Origin: Candidatus Pedobacter colombiensis
Lineage (GTDB): Bacteria > Bacteroidota > Bacteroidia > Sphingobacteriales > Sphingobacteriaceae
Reading direction: 5' to 3'
NCBI GenBank assembly: GCA_029202485.1
Contig: CP119313.1
Location: 1,178,001 to 1,242,000, forward strand
Length of the DNA stretch: 64,000 bases
Each line of letters begins with the position of its first letter. Positions within the stretch are counted from its first letter, which is position 1. The position numbers and the translations under genes were made by a program. Positions 1 to 7,513 of the stretch are shown here, piece by piece. The notes under the pieces are model-generated. The model searched no databases. It was not told where the DNA came from and worked only from the letters and a program-made list of their open reading frames with translations.

Positions 1-1
1 A

Positions 2-517
2 AAGGATAAATATGAGCATGAAATAAGGAGAAAAGCAGATTTTGATAATTCGCTTAATATCCCCATCACTTTGTTAACCGCTCTTTTTGCCGGAATTTAT
101 TTTGTTGCAAGTGATACTTCGCTAAAACAACTTTCTTGCCCCTTGATAACAGTAAAATGGATTTTGCTAGCCTTGCTTTTTTTGAGTTGCATTATAACTA
201 TGAGTTTGCTGTTTAAAGTATATTTCGGATATAAGAGAGCGTATTGTGCTTTTCCTGATAGCAAGCAAGTGGTGGAAGATGATTTTAAAGCGCTAGAAGA
301 ATATCATAACCAATATAGCAAAGGTAAACAGGAAGAAAATCTGCTGAAAAGTTTAAAAGATAGAGTGGTTAACTGGTATCTTGAATGTAATAATAACAAT
401 ACTCCGGTTAACGATGCTCGTGCTAATGCCCTGTTTTATGCGAGGCTTTCGATTTGTATTTCATTAAGTATCGGACTGGCACTTTTAATTTTTATATGTT
501 ATCTAAAATCTCTTTAA
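2..517 (+). CDS. Membrane protein with three predicted TM segments, 5' truncated by the window
   Basis: The reading frame is open back to the first bases of the window, so the real start lies outside it. The TTG at 71 is internal and is not a credible start because it falls inside a hydrophobic segment. The visible part has a short charged stretch (EHEIRRKADFDN), a TM helix, a second TM helix (around VKWILLALLFLSCIITM), a hydrophilic loop of about 85 residues, and a C-terminal TM helix ending the protein. The layout resembles small multi-TM effectors found in conflict systems, but I recognise no family and assign no function. Two tiny proline-rich genes follow at once, suggesting one operon that ends at the terminator near 760. 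Confidence 0.6.
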   Translation, partial: KDKYEHEIRRKADFDNSLNIPITLLTALFAGIYFVASDTSLKQLSCPLITVKWILLALLFLSCIITMSLLFKVYFGYKRAYCAFPDSKQVVEDDFKALEEYHNQYSKGKQEENLLKSLKDRVVNWYLECNNNNTPVNDARANALFYARLSICISLSIGLALLIFICYLKSL

Positions 518-518
518 T

Positions 519-632
519 ATGGCTAAAAAAGCAAGTCCACCACCGCCGCCTCCACGTCCCAGTCCAGTGAGGCAAGAAAGATCAGCTGGGTCTGATAAAT
601 CATTATCAAGACCTACACCTAAATCAAAGTAA
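519..632 (+). CDS. 37-aa proline-rich small protein, paralogue of the next gene
   Basis: The ATG starts one base after the stop codon of the upstream membrane protein, so translation is probably coupled. The 37-residue product begins MAKKASPPPPPPRPSPVRQE and ends in a basic, proline- and serine-rich tail. The core P(n)-x-PSPVR-x-E is repeated in the next small gene, which argues that both are real. No TM segment or signal peptide is visible. Function is unknown; a role as a small partner or regulator of the membrane protein is inferred only from position. Confidence 0.5.
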   Translation: MAKKASPPPPPPRPSPVRQERSAGSDKSLSRPTPKSK

Positions 633-650
633 AAATTTAAAGCAAAAAAT

Positions 651-755
651 ATGAGTAAACAAAATCAAACACCACCACCACAGCCACCACCTTCACCGGT
701 GAGGAGAGAGAAAGCAGATACTATAGCTCCTAAGCCTTCTACAACTAAGAAATAA
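651..755 (+). CDS. 34-aa proline-rich small protein, paralogue of the previous gene
   Basis: The product begins MSKQNQTPPPQPPPSPVRRE and ends PKPSTTKK. It shares with the 37-residue protein upstream a poly-proline run, the motif PSPVR followed by (Q/R)E(R/K), and a short Lys/Thr/Pro tail. The gap between the two genes is 18 nt and includes an A-rich stretch (AAAGCAAAAAAT) before the ATG. A rho-independent terminator starts a few bases after its stop codon, so this is the last gene of the unit. Function unknown. Confidence 0.5.
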   Translation: MSKQNQTPPPQPPPSPVRREKADTIAPKPSTTKK

Positions 756-759
756 GAAT

Positions 760-790
760 TGCCGGTTAATGAAGCCGGCTTTTTTATTTT
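760..790 (+). terminator. Rho-independent terminator after the proline-rich gene pair
   Basis: GCCGG pairs with CCGGC across a 9-nt loop, followed directly by a run of T residues. It closes the unit starting with the truncated membrane protein and separates it from the YnfA-like gene. Confidence 0.75.
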
Positions 791-811
791 AAAACCTAAC
801 TTAGCTTTATT

Positions 812-1144
812 ATGGACGTTTTAAAATCGCTTGGTATTTTTATTCTAGCTGGTCTTTGTGAAATTGGGGGTGGATATCTCATTTGGTTGTGGTTGAAGGA
901 AGGAAAGCCTTTATGGTATGGTCTTATCGGTGCTTTAATTCTTGTGGGGTATGGTGTGGTTGCCACTTGGCAGACTGCAAATTTCGGACGGGTGTATGCT
1001 ACTTATGGTGGTGTTTTTATTGTACTTGCTTTGCTTTGGGCCTGGAAGGTGGATGGTTTTCAACCGGATAAATGGGATATTATCGGTGCGGCTATCGCAT
1101 TGATTGGTGCCTGTATTATTATTTATATGCCAAGGGCAGCTTAA
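812..1144 (+). CDS. YnfA/UPF0060 family small multidrug-resistance-like membrane protein
   Basis: This is a four-TM inner-membrane protein of 110 residues, the normal length for UPF0060 (YnfA). Typical features are CEIGGGYLIWLWLKEGK early in the protein, ATWQTANFGRVYATYGGVFI in the third segment, and W-K-VDGFQPDKWDIIGA before the last helix. The family has the small-multidrug-resistance fold, but its substrate is not settled. The start is the ATG after an A/T-rich leader that follows the terminator. The stop is immediately adjacent to the stop of the convergent zinc-finger gene. Confidence 0.93.
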   Translation: MDVLKSLGIFILAGLCEIGGGYLIWLWLKEGKPLWYGLIGALILVGYGVVATWQTANFGRVYATYGGVFIVLALLWAWKVDGFQPDKWDIIGAAIALIGACIIIYMPRAA

Positions 1145-1558
1145 CTATCTTAATTTTGCAGATGGGTCATATGAGGCTGTAATCCCATTGTTGGATTCTT
1201 TCCATTTATAATCAAAACAGACTTTATATAACATATAGTATCTGTTATAATTTGTACTGAATGCGCCAGTACAGACCTGTCTATCAAATCCTTGTTTTCT
1301 TAGTTCTTCGGTTGGTATGTAATGATCACGTTCATCTGTTATGTAAGCAGCTAAGATGCGGTAGTTCTTTTTCAATTGAGCTATTGTTTTTGGAAACGCT
1401 TGATTTTCTTTTGCTCTTTTAACGGCTAGAATTCTTGCGTTGAAGTTGTTTTTGCAGTTGACATTACAGTATTTCTTTCCATCTCTGCCATGTATTTCTT
1501 TTTCGCAGTAGATGCAGTATTTTTTTTCAGGTTGCGCGGTTTCTTGTTTTGCGGTCAT
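1145..1558 (-). CDS. Small protein with N-terminal zinc-finger motif
   Basis: The 137-residue product carries two CxxC-type pairs near the N terminus (YCIYCEKEI and KKYCNVNCKNNFNAR, residues about 15-40), typical of a treble-clef or zinc-ribbon fold. The rest is basic with aromatic residues (for example YNRYYMLYK). Similar short zinc-finger proteins occur in Bacteroidota accessory regions without known function. It is convergent with the YnfA-like gene and has no intergenic space. Nucleic-acid binding is plausible but inferred. Confidence 0.7.
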   Translation of the reverse strand: MTAKQETAQPEKKYCIYCEKEIHGRDGKKYCNVNCKNNFNARILAVKRAKENQAFPKTIAQLKKNYRILAAYITDERDHYIPTEELRKQGFDRQVCTGAFSTNYNRYYMLYKVCFDYKWKESNNGITASYDPSAKLR

Positions 1559-1724
1559 AAGCGTTTATTTTGGATGTTAACAATTGTTATCGGTTAATTG
1601 TTTTTGGAAACGGTTAAAGGTAATGTGTATCTGTTCAGTGGATTAGCTATCAGATAATGTTGTTTTTTCTGCTGTTTCTTGGTTTTAGTGTGTTCAATTT
1701 TGTCGGGAACTAATTCTTACGATT

Positions 1725-2291
1725 ATGAAAAATAACACATTGGCTACGGAAACTTTTTCCAATAGGAACATGCATTACTTTCTGGATTTTAAGGTGGCGG
1801 AGAATAATAGTAATTATATCCGTATAACGCGCAGTGATCAGCAGCCGGATCAGTCTTATGTGCGTTCGCAGGTGGTGGTATTTGAGGAGGACTTTTATTT
1901 TTTGATTCAGGCTTTTGCCTCATTGTTTAAGCGTGTGATCTATAGGGGGCAAAAGGAGGTTGGAGTGCAGCAGTTGCGTGAGGCTAGGTTGGAGCACTTG
2001 AAGGGGATTAAGGGAATGGCTCCTGAGCTTAGGCCTAGGGAGAAGTTACTTGCCCGTGGAGCTTATGCGTTATCTCATGGAGAATTAATGGCGCTGTTGA
2101 TTGGTTCGGGTGTTTCGGATTTGAATGCTGTTGAATTGGGCGGTCAGATTATGGCCTCGATTGGTGATGATCCAGGTAGGTTGGCTTTTCTGGATGTAGA
2201 TAGGTTGAAGTTGTTTAAGGGCATGGGGGTTGCCAAATCGTGTGCTGTTTTGGCGGCAGTTGAACTTTCCCGCCGAATGTATGGCTTTTAG
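1725..2291 (+). CDS. PUR-alpha-like (DUF3276) domain fused to a RadC N-terminal helix-hairpin-helix domain
   Basis: Residues about 15-75 (HYFLDFKVAENNSNYIRITR through VVFEEDFYFLIQAFASL) match the PUR/DUF3276 single-strand nucleic-acid-binding fold common in Bacteroidota. Residues about 100-188 match the N-terminal UPF0758 part of RadC: RPREKLLARGAYALSHGELM, then LLIGSG, then the helix-hairpin-helix FKGMGVAKSCAVLAAVELSRR. The MPN/JAB catalytic domain of RadC (HxH...D motif) is absent because the protein stops right after the HhH. It is therefore a DNA-binding fusion without the putative hydrolase part. It sits at the head of the island genes that follow. Confidence 0.8.
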   Translation: MKNNTLATETFSNRNMHYFLDFKVAENNSNYIRITRSDQQPDQSYVRSQVVVFEEDFYFLIQAFASLFKRVIYRGQKEVGVQQLREARLEHLKGIKGMAPELRPREKLLARGAYALSHGELMALLIGSGVSDLNAVELGGQIMASIGDDPGRLAFLDVDRLKLFKGMGVAKSCAVLAAVELSRRMYGF

Positions 2292-2736
2292 TCTTCTAGT
2301 TTTCTTTTAGGTTTTTCTGGTTGTTGGTTTCGCTCTTTTTCTAAGGGTAAGGGCGTGCTATGGCTTTTTCAGGTCAGGTGAAAAGTTTTCTCCGGGTCTT
2401 TTGGATACAAATTTCTGAACAATCCCTTTTCCGTCAAGACAGGCCCTTCGGGTTTGCTGAAAAAAAATCTCCACACCTCGCTGCGCTCGGGTCGTATTTT
2501 TTTTCGCAAAGTCTTGCCTTGAAAAAGGGATTGGGTTCAGGTGAGGGGTGGTATCAAAAGACAGGAGGCTCTGGCCGGCTGACTTTTTAAAAGGCATATT
2601 CTCATGGAAATACAAATTGGCAGAGGCCCACCCACCGACACAAAACACAGGACAGCGGATTTTTTTCGCAAGTACAGGGTTGCCCTTCGGGCGTAAAAGC
2701 AATTAATCACAAACAACTATTTAAAACGTAACAATT
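2292..2736. other. Island spacer without a convincing gene; possible ORF on the minus strand
   Basis: No ATG-initiated gene is convincing here. A 114-codon minus-strand frame (2358-2702) starts with TTG and encodes CVGGWASANLYF, SFDTTPHLNP and a basic cysteine-poor tail. I recall very similar hypothetical frames recurring in Bacteroidota integrative elements, so the segment may be a conserved element rather than random spacer. The plus-strand frame over the same bases is a shadow. The stretch ends with an A-rich leader before the ATG at 2737. Confidence 0.35.
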
Positions 2737-3297
2737 ATGAAAACTACAGTAATCACTTCAGGAAAAACAAATCAATCGGCTAATGGAATTGCCAATACTG
2801 GCGTTGTTCAATCTAAAAACTTTGATGGTGATAATACCGCGAATACAAAGTTAGCGCATGAAGTTAAACCGGCTACGGTTAATAAAGCAGAGGAAGCCAA
2901 ACCAGTACCGGTAATTACTGTTGCCACGGGTGCAGAGACTGAAAAAGTTGAACCAACTAAAGCGGATATACGAGAGCAAATGGCGGTAAAGAAACCTGCT
3001 TTGAATTTGGAGTGTACTTTAAAGCTGGTGGAGGAATTGCACCGCCGTAAAATCCAAAGGGATAAGTTAATCGGTACGATTGATACTTTGGAGGAATTTG
3101 AGGTGGCGCAGAAGAATGAAGCGGAGGAAACTGATAGCAATCATTTTCAGGGTTGTGAGTTGACTATTGAGGATGACCAGCGCAGGGAGTTTGTTACTAA
3201 AAATCCTGTAATCATTAAGAGAGTGGCAGAATATATCCATGCATTGTGTGTGGATAGGCTGGCAGAGATTGAAGGGGAGATTTTCTTGCCTGCTTAG
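2737..3297 (+). CDS. Hypothetical island protein with low-complexity N-terminal half
   Basis: The 186-residue product has a polar Ala/Thr/Val/Lys-rich N-terminal half (residues 1-85) and a helical C-terminal half with LELVEELHRRK-like and EIEGEIFLPA-like segments that look like coiled coil. I recognise no catalytic motif. It lies in the gene order often seen in Bacteroidota plasmids and conjugative islands, upstream of DUF932, and ends at a strong terminator. Function unknown. Confidence 0.65.
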   Translation: MKTTVITSGKTNQSANGIANTGVVQSKNFDGDNTANTKLAHEVKPATVNKAEEAKPVPVITVATGAETEKVEPTKADIREQMAVKKPALNLECTLKLVEELHRRKIQRDKLIGTIDTLEEFEVAQKNEAEETDSNHFQGCELTIEDDQRREFVTKNPVIIKRVAEYIHALCVDRLAEIEGEIFLPA

Positions 3298-3304
3298 TGA
3301 TTTA

Positions 3305-3335
3305 ATGCCCCTGCTTTGTGCAGGGGCATTTTTAC
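3305..3335 (+). terminator. Strong rho-independent terminator
   Basis: A perfect 10-bp stem, ATGCCCCTGC paired with GCAGGGGCAT, has a 5-nt loop and is followed by TTTTT. It terminates the gene ending at 3297 and makes any start of the next gene inside the hairpin (3316) implausible. Confidence 0.9.
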
Positions 3336-3354
3336 CCATTTTAATTCATCTTTT

Positions 3355-3549
3355 ATGAGATATGAAACTTTATTTATAATGGTTCGGGTAGCGGTCTATG
3401 CGGATCATACAAGTGTTGCGGAATTGGTTAAGGAGCTGGAAACTGAATCTAAGTTTAGTTTGTCGGATACGGCCAATATTAATGTCATGGAAACTGAAAT
3501 TTTGCTTTCAGGAAGCCGCAATAAAAAGAACATTCATCATACGCCATGA
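3355..3549 (+). CDS. Small protein, first of a tandem paralogous pair
   Basis: The start is taken as ATG 3355 (MRYETLFIMVRVAVYADHT), because the longer frame would begin inside the terminator hairpin. The 64-residue product has a beta strand (FIMVRVAVYAD), an amphipathic helix (SVAELVKELETES), and a second strand region ending NINVMETEILLSG. The same plan recurs in the next gene. The stop codon overlaps the next start as ATGA, so the two are translationally coupled. Function unknown; the beta-alpha-beta layout suggests a small ligand-binding or dimerising fold. Confidence 0.6.
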   Translation: MRYETLFIMVRVAVYADHTSVAELVKELETESKFSLSDTANINVMETEILLSGSRNKKNIHHTP

Positions 3550-3725
3550 AAACGAAGAACCATATTTTATATGTCACGGTTCGCGCGGAAGTGGTGACTG
3601 ATTTAAAAACGCTTTCTCAGACAATTGAAGAGTTTGAGCAAGATACAGTTTACAGTTTTGGGAGTACGGAAAATGTGGCGGTGATAGATACGGAATTGCT
3701 ACAAACAGAAACATTTCATCCTTAA
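3546..3725 (+). CDS. Small protein, second of the tandem paralogous pair
   Basis: The 59-residue product begins MKTKNHILYVTVRAEVVTDL and ends ENVAVIDTELLQTETFHP. It aligns over its whole length with the preceding 64-residue protein: strand (ILYVTVRAEV), helix (LKTLSQTIEEFEQ), then F-x-S-T/D-x-x-N-(I/V)-x-V-(M/I)-(E/D)-T-E-(I/L)-L. It starts inside the stop codon of that gene. The pair therefore arose by duplication and probably forms a heteromer. Function unknown. Confidence 0.6.
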   Translation: MKTKNHILYVTVRAEVVTDLKTLSQTIEEFEQDTVYSFGSTENVAVIDTELLQTETFHP

Positions 3726-3736
3726 AATTTAAAATT

Positions 3737-4815
3737 ATGTCACACGATATCAATTACAATAACACTACTGGCCGATATGCTTTTATGAGTGTTAAAGAAA
3801 AAGCATGGCACGGCTTAGGCCAGATAATTACAGCTTATCCGACCAGTGCGGAGGCGATTTTACATGCTGGTTTAGATTATATGGTCGAGAAAAGGCCATT
3901 GTTTACGGTTGATCAGGTTGATTTTGGGCGCTTTAAAGCGCCTGATGCTGATGATTATTCTGATGAATTACAGCCGGGTATTTTGGTGCCGGATTATTAT
4001 GCCAATGTGCGAACGGATACAGAGGAGGTTTTGGGTGTGGTGGGAAGGATTATAGTATTGTGCAAAACAGGGAGGCTTTTGCTTTTTTTGATAATATTGT
4101 TGGGGGGAAGGACGGTATTTTATATGAAACTGCGGGGGCACTAGGCAAGGGGGAAAGGATTTTTATATCGGCGAAGTTACCGGATTACATCCGTGTGGGA
4201 CGGGATGATTGTATTGAAAAGTATATTTTTCTCACGACTTCGCATGACGGTTACGGTAGTATTACTGCTGCTTTTACGCCTGTGCGTGTGGTTTGCCGGA
4301 ATACTTTAAACGCTGCTTTAAAGAATCAGACGGGTTGCATTAAAATCCGGCACACTTCCAGTGCGCCCGAGCGGTTGAAGCAGGCACACCGTTTACTGGG
4401 GCTAACCAATCAACTGGCCAATGAATTGGAACAGGTATTTAATCAGTGGGCTAAAATCCGCATTACTGATCAACAGGTTAAAAAATTGGTTCAATTGGCG
4501 ATGGCTCCGAGTAGGGAGGTGTTACAGCATCTGCAAAATGGCCAGTCTGATGAACTGTCAACAGTTTTTACCAATGTGGTAGATTCGGTTTGTTCGTATG
4601 CGCTTACTAGTCCTACGCAGCAAATGTATACGACTAGGGGAACTTTGTACGGAGCTTATAACGCCGTGACGGGGTATTACCAAAACGTGCGGAATTTTAA
4701 AGATGAGGAAAGTAAATTTAAAAGTATTATGTATGGTACTGGCCTGCAACGTAGTCAATCAGCTTTTGACCTGTGCAGTGCATACGCTAAAATGGGCGTA
4801 AGCGGATTAAATTAA
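3737..4815 (+). pseudogene. DUF932 family island protein interrupted by a single-base frameshift
   Basis: Codons 1 to about 104 (from ATG 3737) encode the N terminus of the DUF932 / plasmid-type TIGR03299 family, including WHGLGQ and ADYMVEKRPL-like segments. The remainder is read in another frame up to 4815 and encodes FAFFDNIVGG, GERIFISAKLPDYI, VRVVCRNTLNAAL and the conserved C-terminal YGTGLQRSQSAFDLC. Adding one G near 4047-4049 (GGAAGGATT to GGAAGGGATT) restores GRDYSIVQNREAF across the joint. Either the gene is broken or the base was miscalled in a G run. Function of DUF932 is unknown; it is widespread on phages, plasmids and integrative elements. Confidence 0.85.
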
Positions 4816-4857
4816 TTCATTCCGGGGGCTATGCCCCCAATAATTCAATTTATTGTT

Positions 4858-5331
4858 ATGGCAAATTGGTGCTTAAATACGGTGACGTTTGAAGCAGATG
4901 AAACCGTTATGGAAAAAATCCGTGTGCTGTTTTTAGAAATGGCGGAGCGTGAAATATTATACTTTAGGGGACAGATGCCGCCGTTCTATCGTCGAGAACA
5001 CGGTTATCTTTTTGAAATTGACTGGAGGGAGCAGGAATTGTTTTATCTGACCAAATGGTCTCCCAATATTGATGTGATGATAGCCGTCGCAGATCATTAC
5101 CATGCTTGTTTTGTCTACACTTATGAAGAATTGGCTATGGGCATTTACGGTATGGCTATTTATCGCTGGGGAAGGCTTTGGGATATCTATTTAGAGCCAG
5201 ACGATTTTACACAATTCAGCTACTTTGAACAAGCGGATAAATATGAGTTCGAAGGCAAGCATTATACCAATGAATTTGAAGTGCTTGATATCTTGTTGCA
5301 ACGCAAGGTAGACCGGATTTATAAACAATAA
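4858..5331 (+). CDS. Api92-like ferredoxin-fold protein (DUF1281 type)
   Basis: The product starts MANWCLNTVTFEADETVMEK, the hallmark opening of the Api92/DUF1281 ferredoxin-like domain found on phages and integrative elements. Later blocks are FEIDWREQELFYLTKWSPN and YGMAIYRWGRLWDIYLEPDD. The start is ATG 4858 rather than 4831, because the longer version begins within the GGGGGC-TAT-GCCCCC hairpin (4824-4838). The function of the family is unknown. It follows the DUF932 gene, as is common in such islands. Confidence 0.72.
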   Translation: MANWCLNTVTFEADETVMEKIRVLFLEMAEREILYFRGQMPPFYRREHGYLFEIDWREQELFYLTKWSPNIDVMIAVADHYHACFVYTYEELAMGIYGMAIYRWGRLWDIYLEPDDFTQFSYFEQADKYEFEGKHYTNEFEVLDILLQRKVDRIYKQ

Positions 5332-5336
5332 ATCTT

Positions 5337-5555
5337 ATGGTTATGAAGCACTACATTACAGATTTGGACGGGAATCTCTTGGAGGTGACCGATTTAAAGG
5401 AGGCGATTTTTCAAGTGGCTATGTATATCAGTTACCTGCATGATCAGCCGAGCGAAGAACAGGCTGTTTTTGCCATCAGACGTAAGATTTACTGGAAGGA
5501 CATTTATACTAAACTGAACCAGTTAAGGAAGATCGAGACACAACAAACGGCTTAG
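5337..5555 (+). CDS. Short hypothetical island protein
   Basis: The product has 72 residues from ATG 5337, or 70 from the alternative ATG 5343. It opens with HYITDLDGNLLEVTDLKEAI and has a helical, aromatic-rich middle (FQVAMYISYLHDQ) and a basic tail. It begins 5 nt after the Api92-like gene and so is probably in the same transcript. I do not recognise the family; similar short proteins follow DUF932/Api92 genes in Bacteroidota islands. Confidence 0.6.
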   Translation: MVMKHYITDLDGNLLEVTDLKEAIFQVAMYISYLHDQPSEEQAVFAIRRKIYWKDIYTKLNQLRKIETQQTA

Positions 5556-5577
5556 TAATTAATAAAAATTAGGAATC

Positions 5578-5916
5578 ATGAGCTTTAGAACAGAACTGGC
5601 TAAAATAGCTTTACCGCAAATTAATTCCCAAACTCTGGTACTATTTGAAGAAATGACTGAAGAGATTGATTTGTTTGATACCGCAGTTGCGGAATATGAT
5701 GGAGTAATCCTGCAATTGTTGTTCCCAAACCCTGCGGCAGGTTACCCAAAATTTCAACTGCTGAAAACAGACATAGATTTATCCGAGCCGACTAGCTATT
5801 TTAATAATGAGTCGGGGGAAACAGATTTAACGGTAGGGGAGGTAATCCTATTGGTGAATGTTTATATTCAAGCGTCAGAGGAAGCGTATAAACGGAAATG
5901 GAATAACTCGGGTTGA
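5578..5916 (+). CDS. Hypothetical acidic island protein
   Basis: The 112-residue protein is acidic (several E/D-rich stretches such as EEMTEEIDLFD) and has no TM segment, signal peptide or recognisable catalytic motif. A short A-rich leader (TAATAAAAATTAGGAATC) precedes the ATG. It is the last gene of the island operon that begins near 3.7 kb, since a terminator follows at about 5967. Function unknown. Confidence 0.6.
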   Translation: MSFRTELAKIALPQINSQTLVLFEEMTEEIDLFDTAVAEYDGVILQLLFPNPAAGYPKFQLLKTDIDLSEPTSYFNNESGETDLTVGEVILLVNVYIQASEEAYKRKWNNSG

Positions 5917-5966
5917 AAAGTCAATTTTCAGTAGATTGATGCTTCTGTAATGTTTTAATGATTTTT

Positions 5967-6001
5967 AAGGCCTATTCCTGGTTTGGGGTAGGTCTTTTTT
6001 T
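5967..6001 (+). terminator. Rho-independent terminator closing the island operon
   Basis: AAGGCCTATTCC pairs with GGGGTAGGTCTT (with G-T wobbles) around a TGGTTT loop, followed by seven T residues. It separates the ICE-like genes from the defence genes. Confidence 0.8.
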
Positions 6002-6089
6002 GTGATTGCTTTAGGTGTCTGTCAAGTGCATTTTAATTGAATAATTATGCATCTTTACATAGATTAATTAACTCAAAATAAGGTGTCAA

Positions 6090-7334
6090 ATGCAGCTATT
6101 TAAAAATTTTGGTGGCACAGTGCAATCATTTAGTGAAATCAGTGGTCATGATTTCACCGATCAGCAGACGGATAGAATAAAAGAAGAAATTCAAAGTAAA
6201 GGCAAAGAGTATATTCTTGGTGTGAACGACCAAGAGTTTAAAGAATATTTAATAGCCAAATATTCTATGGATCCGCTGACTATTCACTTAGACACAGAGA
6301 CTGTTGAACAGCCTAAAGTTTCGAAGGAAATACTTGAAGATCGGATGTATAGAGAGAAGTACGAGACAGAAGTCTATACTTTTACGGCTACCTATCAATT
6401 TTCAGGTTCTGGTATACTGTTTACTATCCGTCCTAGTACATGGACTATGACTTCTACGGAGATTTATGTAGTTCAGAATTCTGGTCTGGTTTCATTTAAA
6501 TTTAAGCTTTACAAAAAAGATCCAGCGGAATTTGAACGCGAGAAGAATTCAAAGAGAAGTAAGGCCTTCACCAATTTAGCGAACGCGAATAGTTTTGTAA
6601 ATAGCTATAATCAGAGTATTTCAAGTTATGTTGAAACTGCTTTTACAACTGAAAAGAATAAATATCTTTCGGAAAATGATTTTTTTGCAGCAATCAATAT
6701 AAAAGTAAATAACGATACCATTTCTGTATTTACTCCCCCAACAATTGAGAAGAAAGTTATTCCACAACCACAGGTGTCTCTTCAAAAGGAATTTGCTTCT
6801 GAACCAACGATGGCTAAGGGTATGTATGAAGATATCCTGAAGGTGATCTATGATTCTGGTAAAAGTATGGAGAAGAAGCCTGCTTTGTACAGTGGTAAGG
6901 ATGAAGAAGGCTTGAGAGACCAGTTTTTATTTGTGCTTGAAACACGTTATGAAGGAACAACCGCTAGTGGGGAGACGTTTAACAGAGGTGGGAAGACTGA
7001 TATCATATTGAAGTATGCAAATGATGGCAGTAATTTGTTTGTTGCAGAATGTAAAGTATGGCATGGCAGTTCAGAGTTTCTAAAAGCTATTTCTCAACTC
7101 TTTGATAATTACTTGACCTGGAGAGATTCAAAAGCTGCTTTAATCTTATTTGTGAACAATAAGGATTTTTCGAATGTACTCTCTACGATTAGGACTGATG
7201 TTGTTAATCATCCTTATTTTGTAAAGGAAAAAGGAGTTAGGGGAGAAAGTTCGTTCAGCTACATCTTTCATTTGCCTCAGGATATGAGTAAGCCTGTCTT
7301 ATTTGAAATCATGGCTTTCCACTATGATAAATAG
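6090..7334 (+). CDS. Predicted PD-(D/E)xK nuclease, defence-associated
   Basis: The 414-residue protein has an N-terminal region of about 235 residues without recognisable motifs and a C-terminal restriction-endonuclease-like domain. In the latter I see the helix glutamate region EEGLRDQFLFVLE, then RGGKTDIILKY (the D) and LFVAECKVWHG (E-x-K), followed by an amphipathic helix (FLKAISQLFDNYLTWRD) and a strand (KAALILFVNN). This spacing is what a PD-(D/E)xK core shows. The start is ATG 6090. The neighbour is a SEFIR-domain gene, so a role in phage defence, with this protein as the DNA- or RNA-cutting part, is inferred. The substrate is unknown. Confidence 0.7.
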   Translation: MQLFKNFGGTVQSFSEISGHDFTDQQTDRIKEEIQSKGKEYILGVNDQEFKEYLIAKYSMDPLTIHLDTETVEQPKVSKEILEDRMYREKYETEVYTFTATYQFSGSGILFTIRPSTWTMTSTEIYVVQNSGLVSFKFKLYKKDPAEFEREKNSKRSKAFTNLANANSFVNSYNQSISSYVETAFTTEKNKYLSENDFFAAINIKVNNDTISVFTPPTIEKKVIPQPQVSLQKEFASEPTMAKGMYEDILKVIYDSGKSMEKKPALYSGKDEEGLRDQFLFVLETRYEGTTASGETFNRGGKTDIILKYANDGSNLFVAECKVWHGSSEFLKAISQLFDNYLTWRDSKAALILFVNNKDFSNVLSTIRTDVVNHPYFVKEKGVRGESSFSYIFHLPQDMSKPVLFEIMAFHYDK

Positions 7335-7513
7335 TTAATAGCTTATCAGTTGACCCATACCTGTAATCATAATTAAATAATTTTAGTTGAGCAGTTTTTT
7401 AACCAGCTAAAACGAGTAATCCAGAACGTTGAAATTTTTATTCTAATTCTATTAGTTATACTTGTGCTGAAAAGATAACTGTGTCAAAACGATTCCCTTA
7501 GACCATTAATTCA

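Noticed and set aside
2358..2702. 114-codon minus-strand gene
   Set aside because: It starts with TTG and has no clear ribosome-binding site. The similarity to recurring island frames is only from memory, so it is listed as uncertain spacer.
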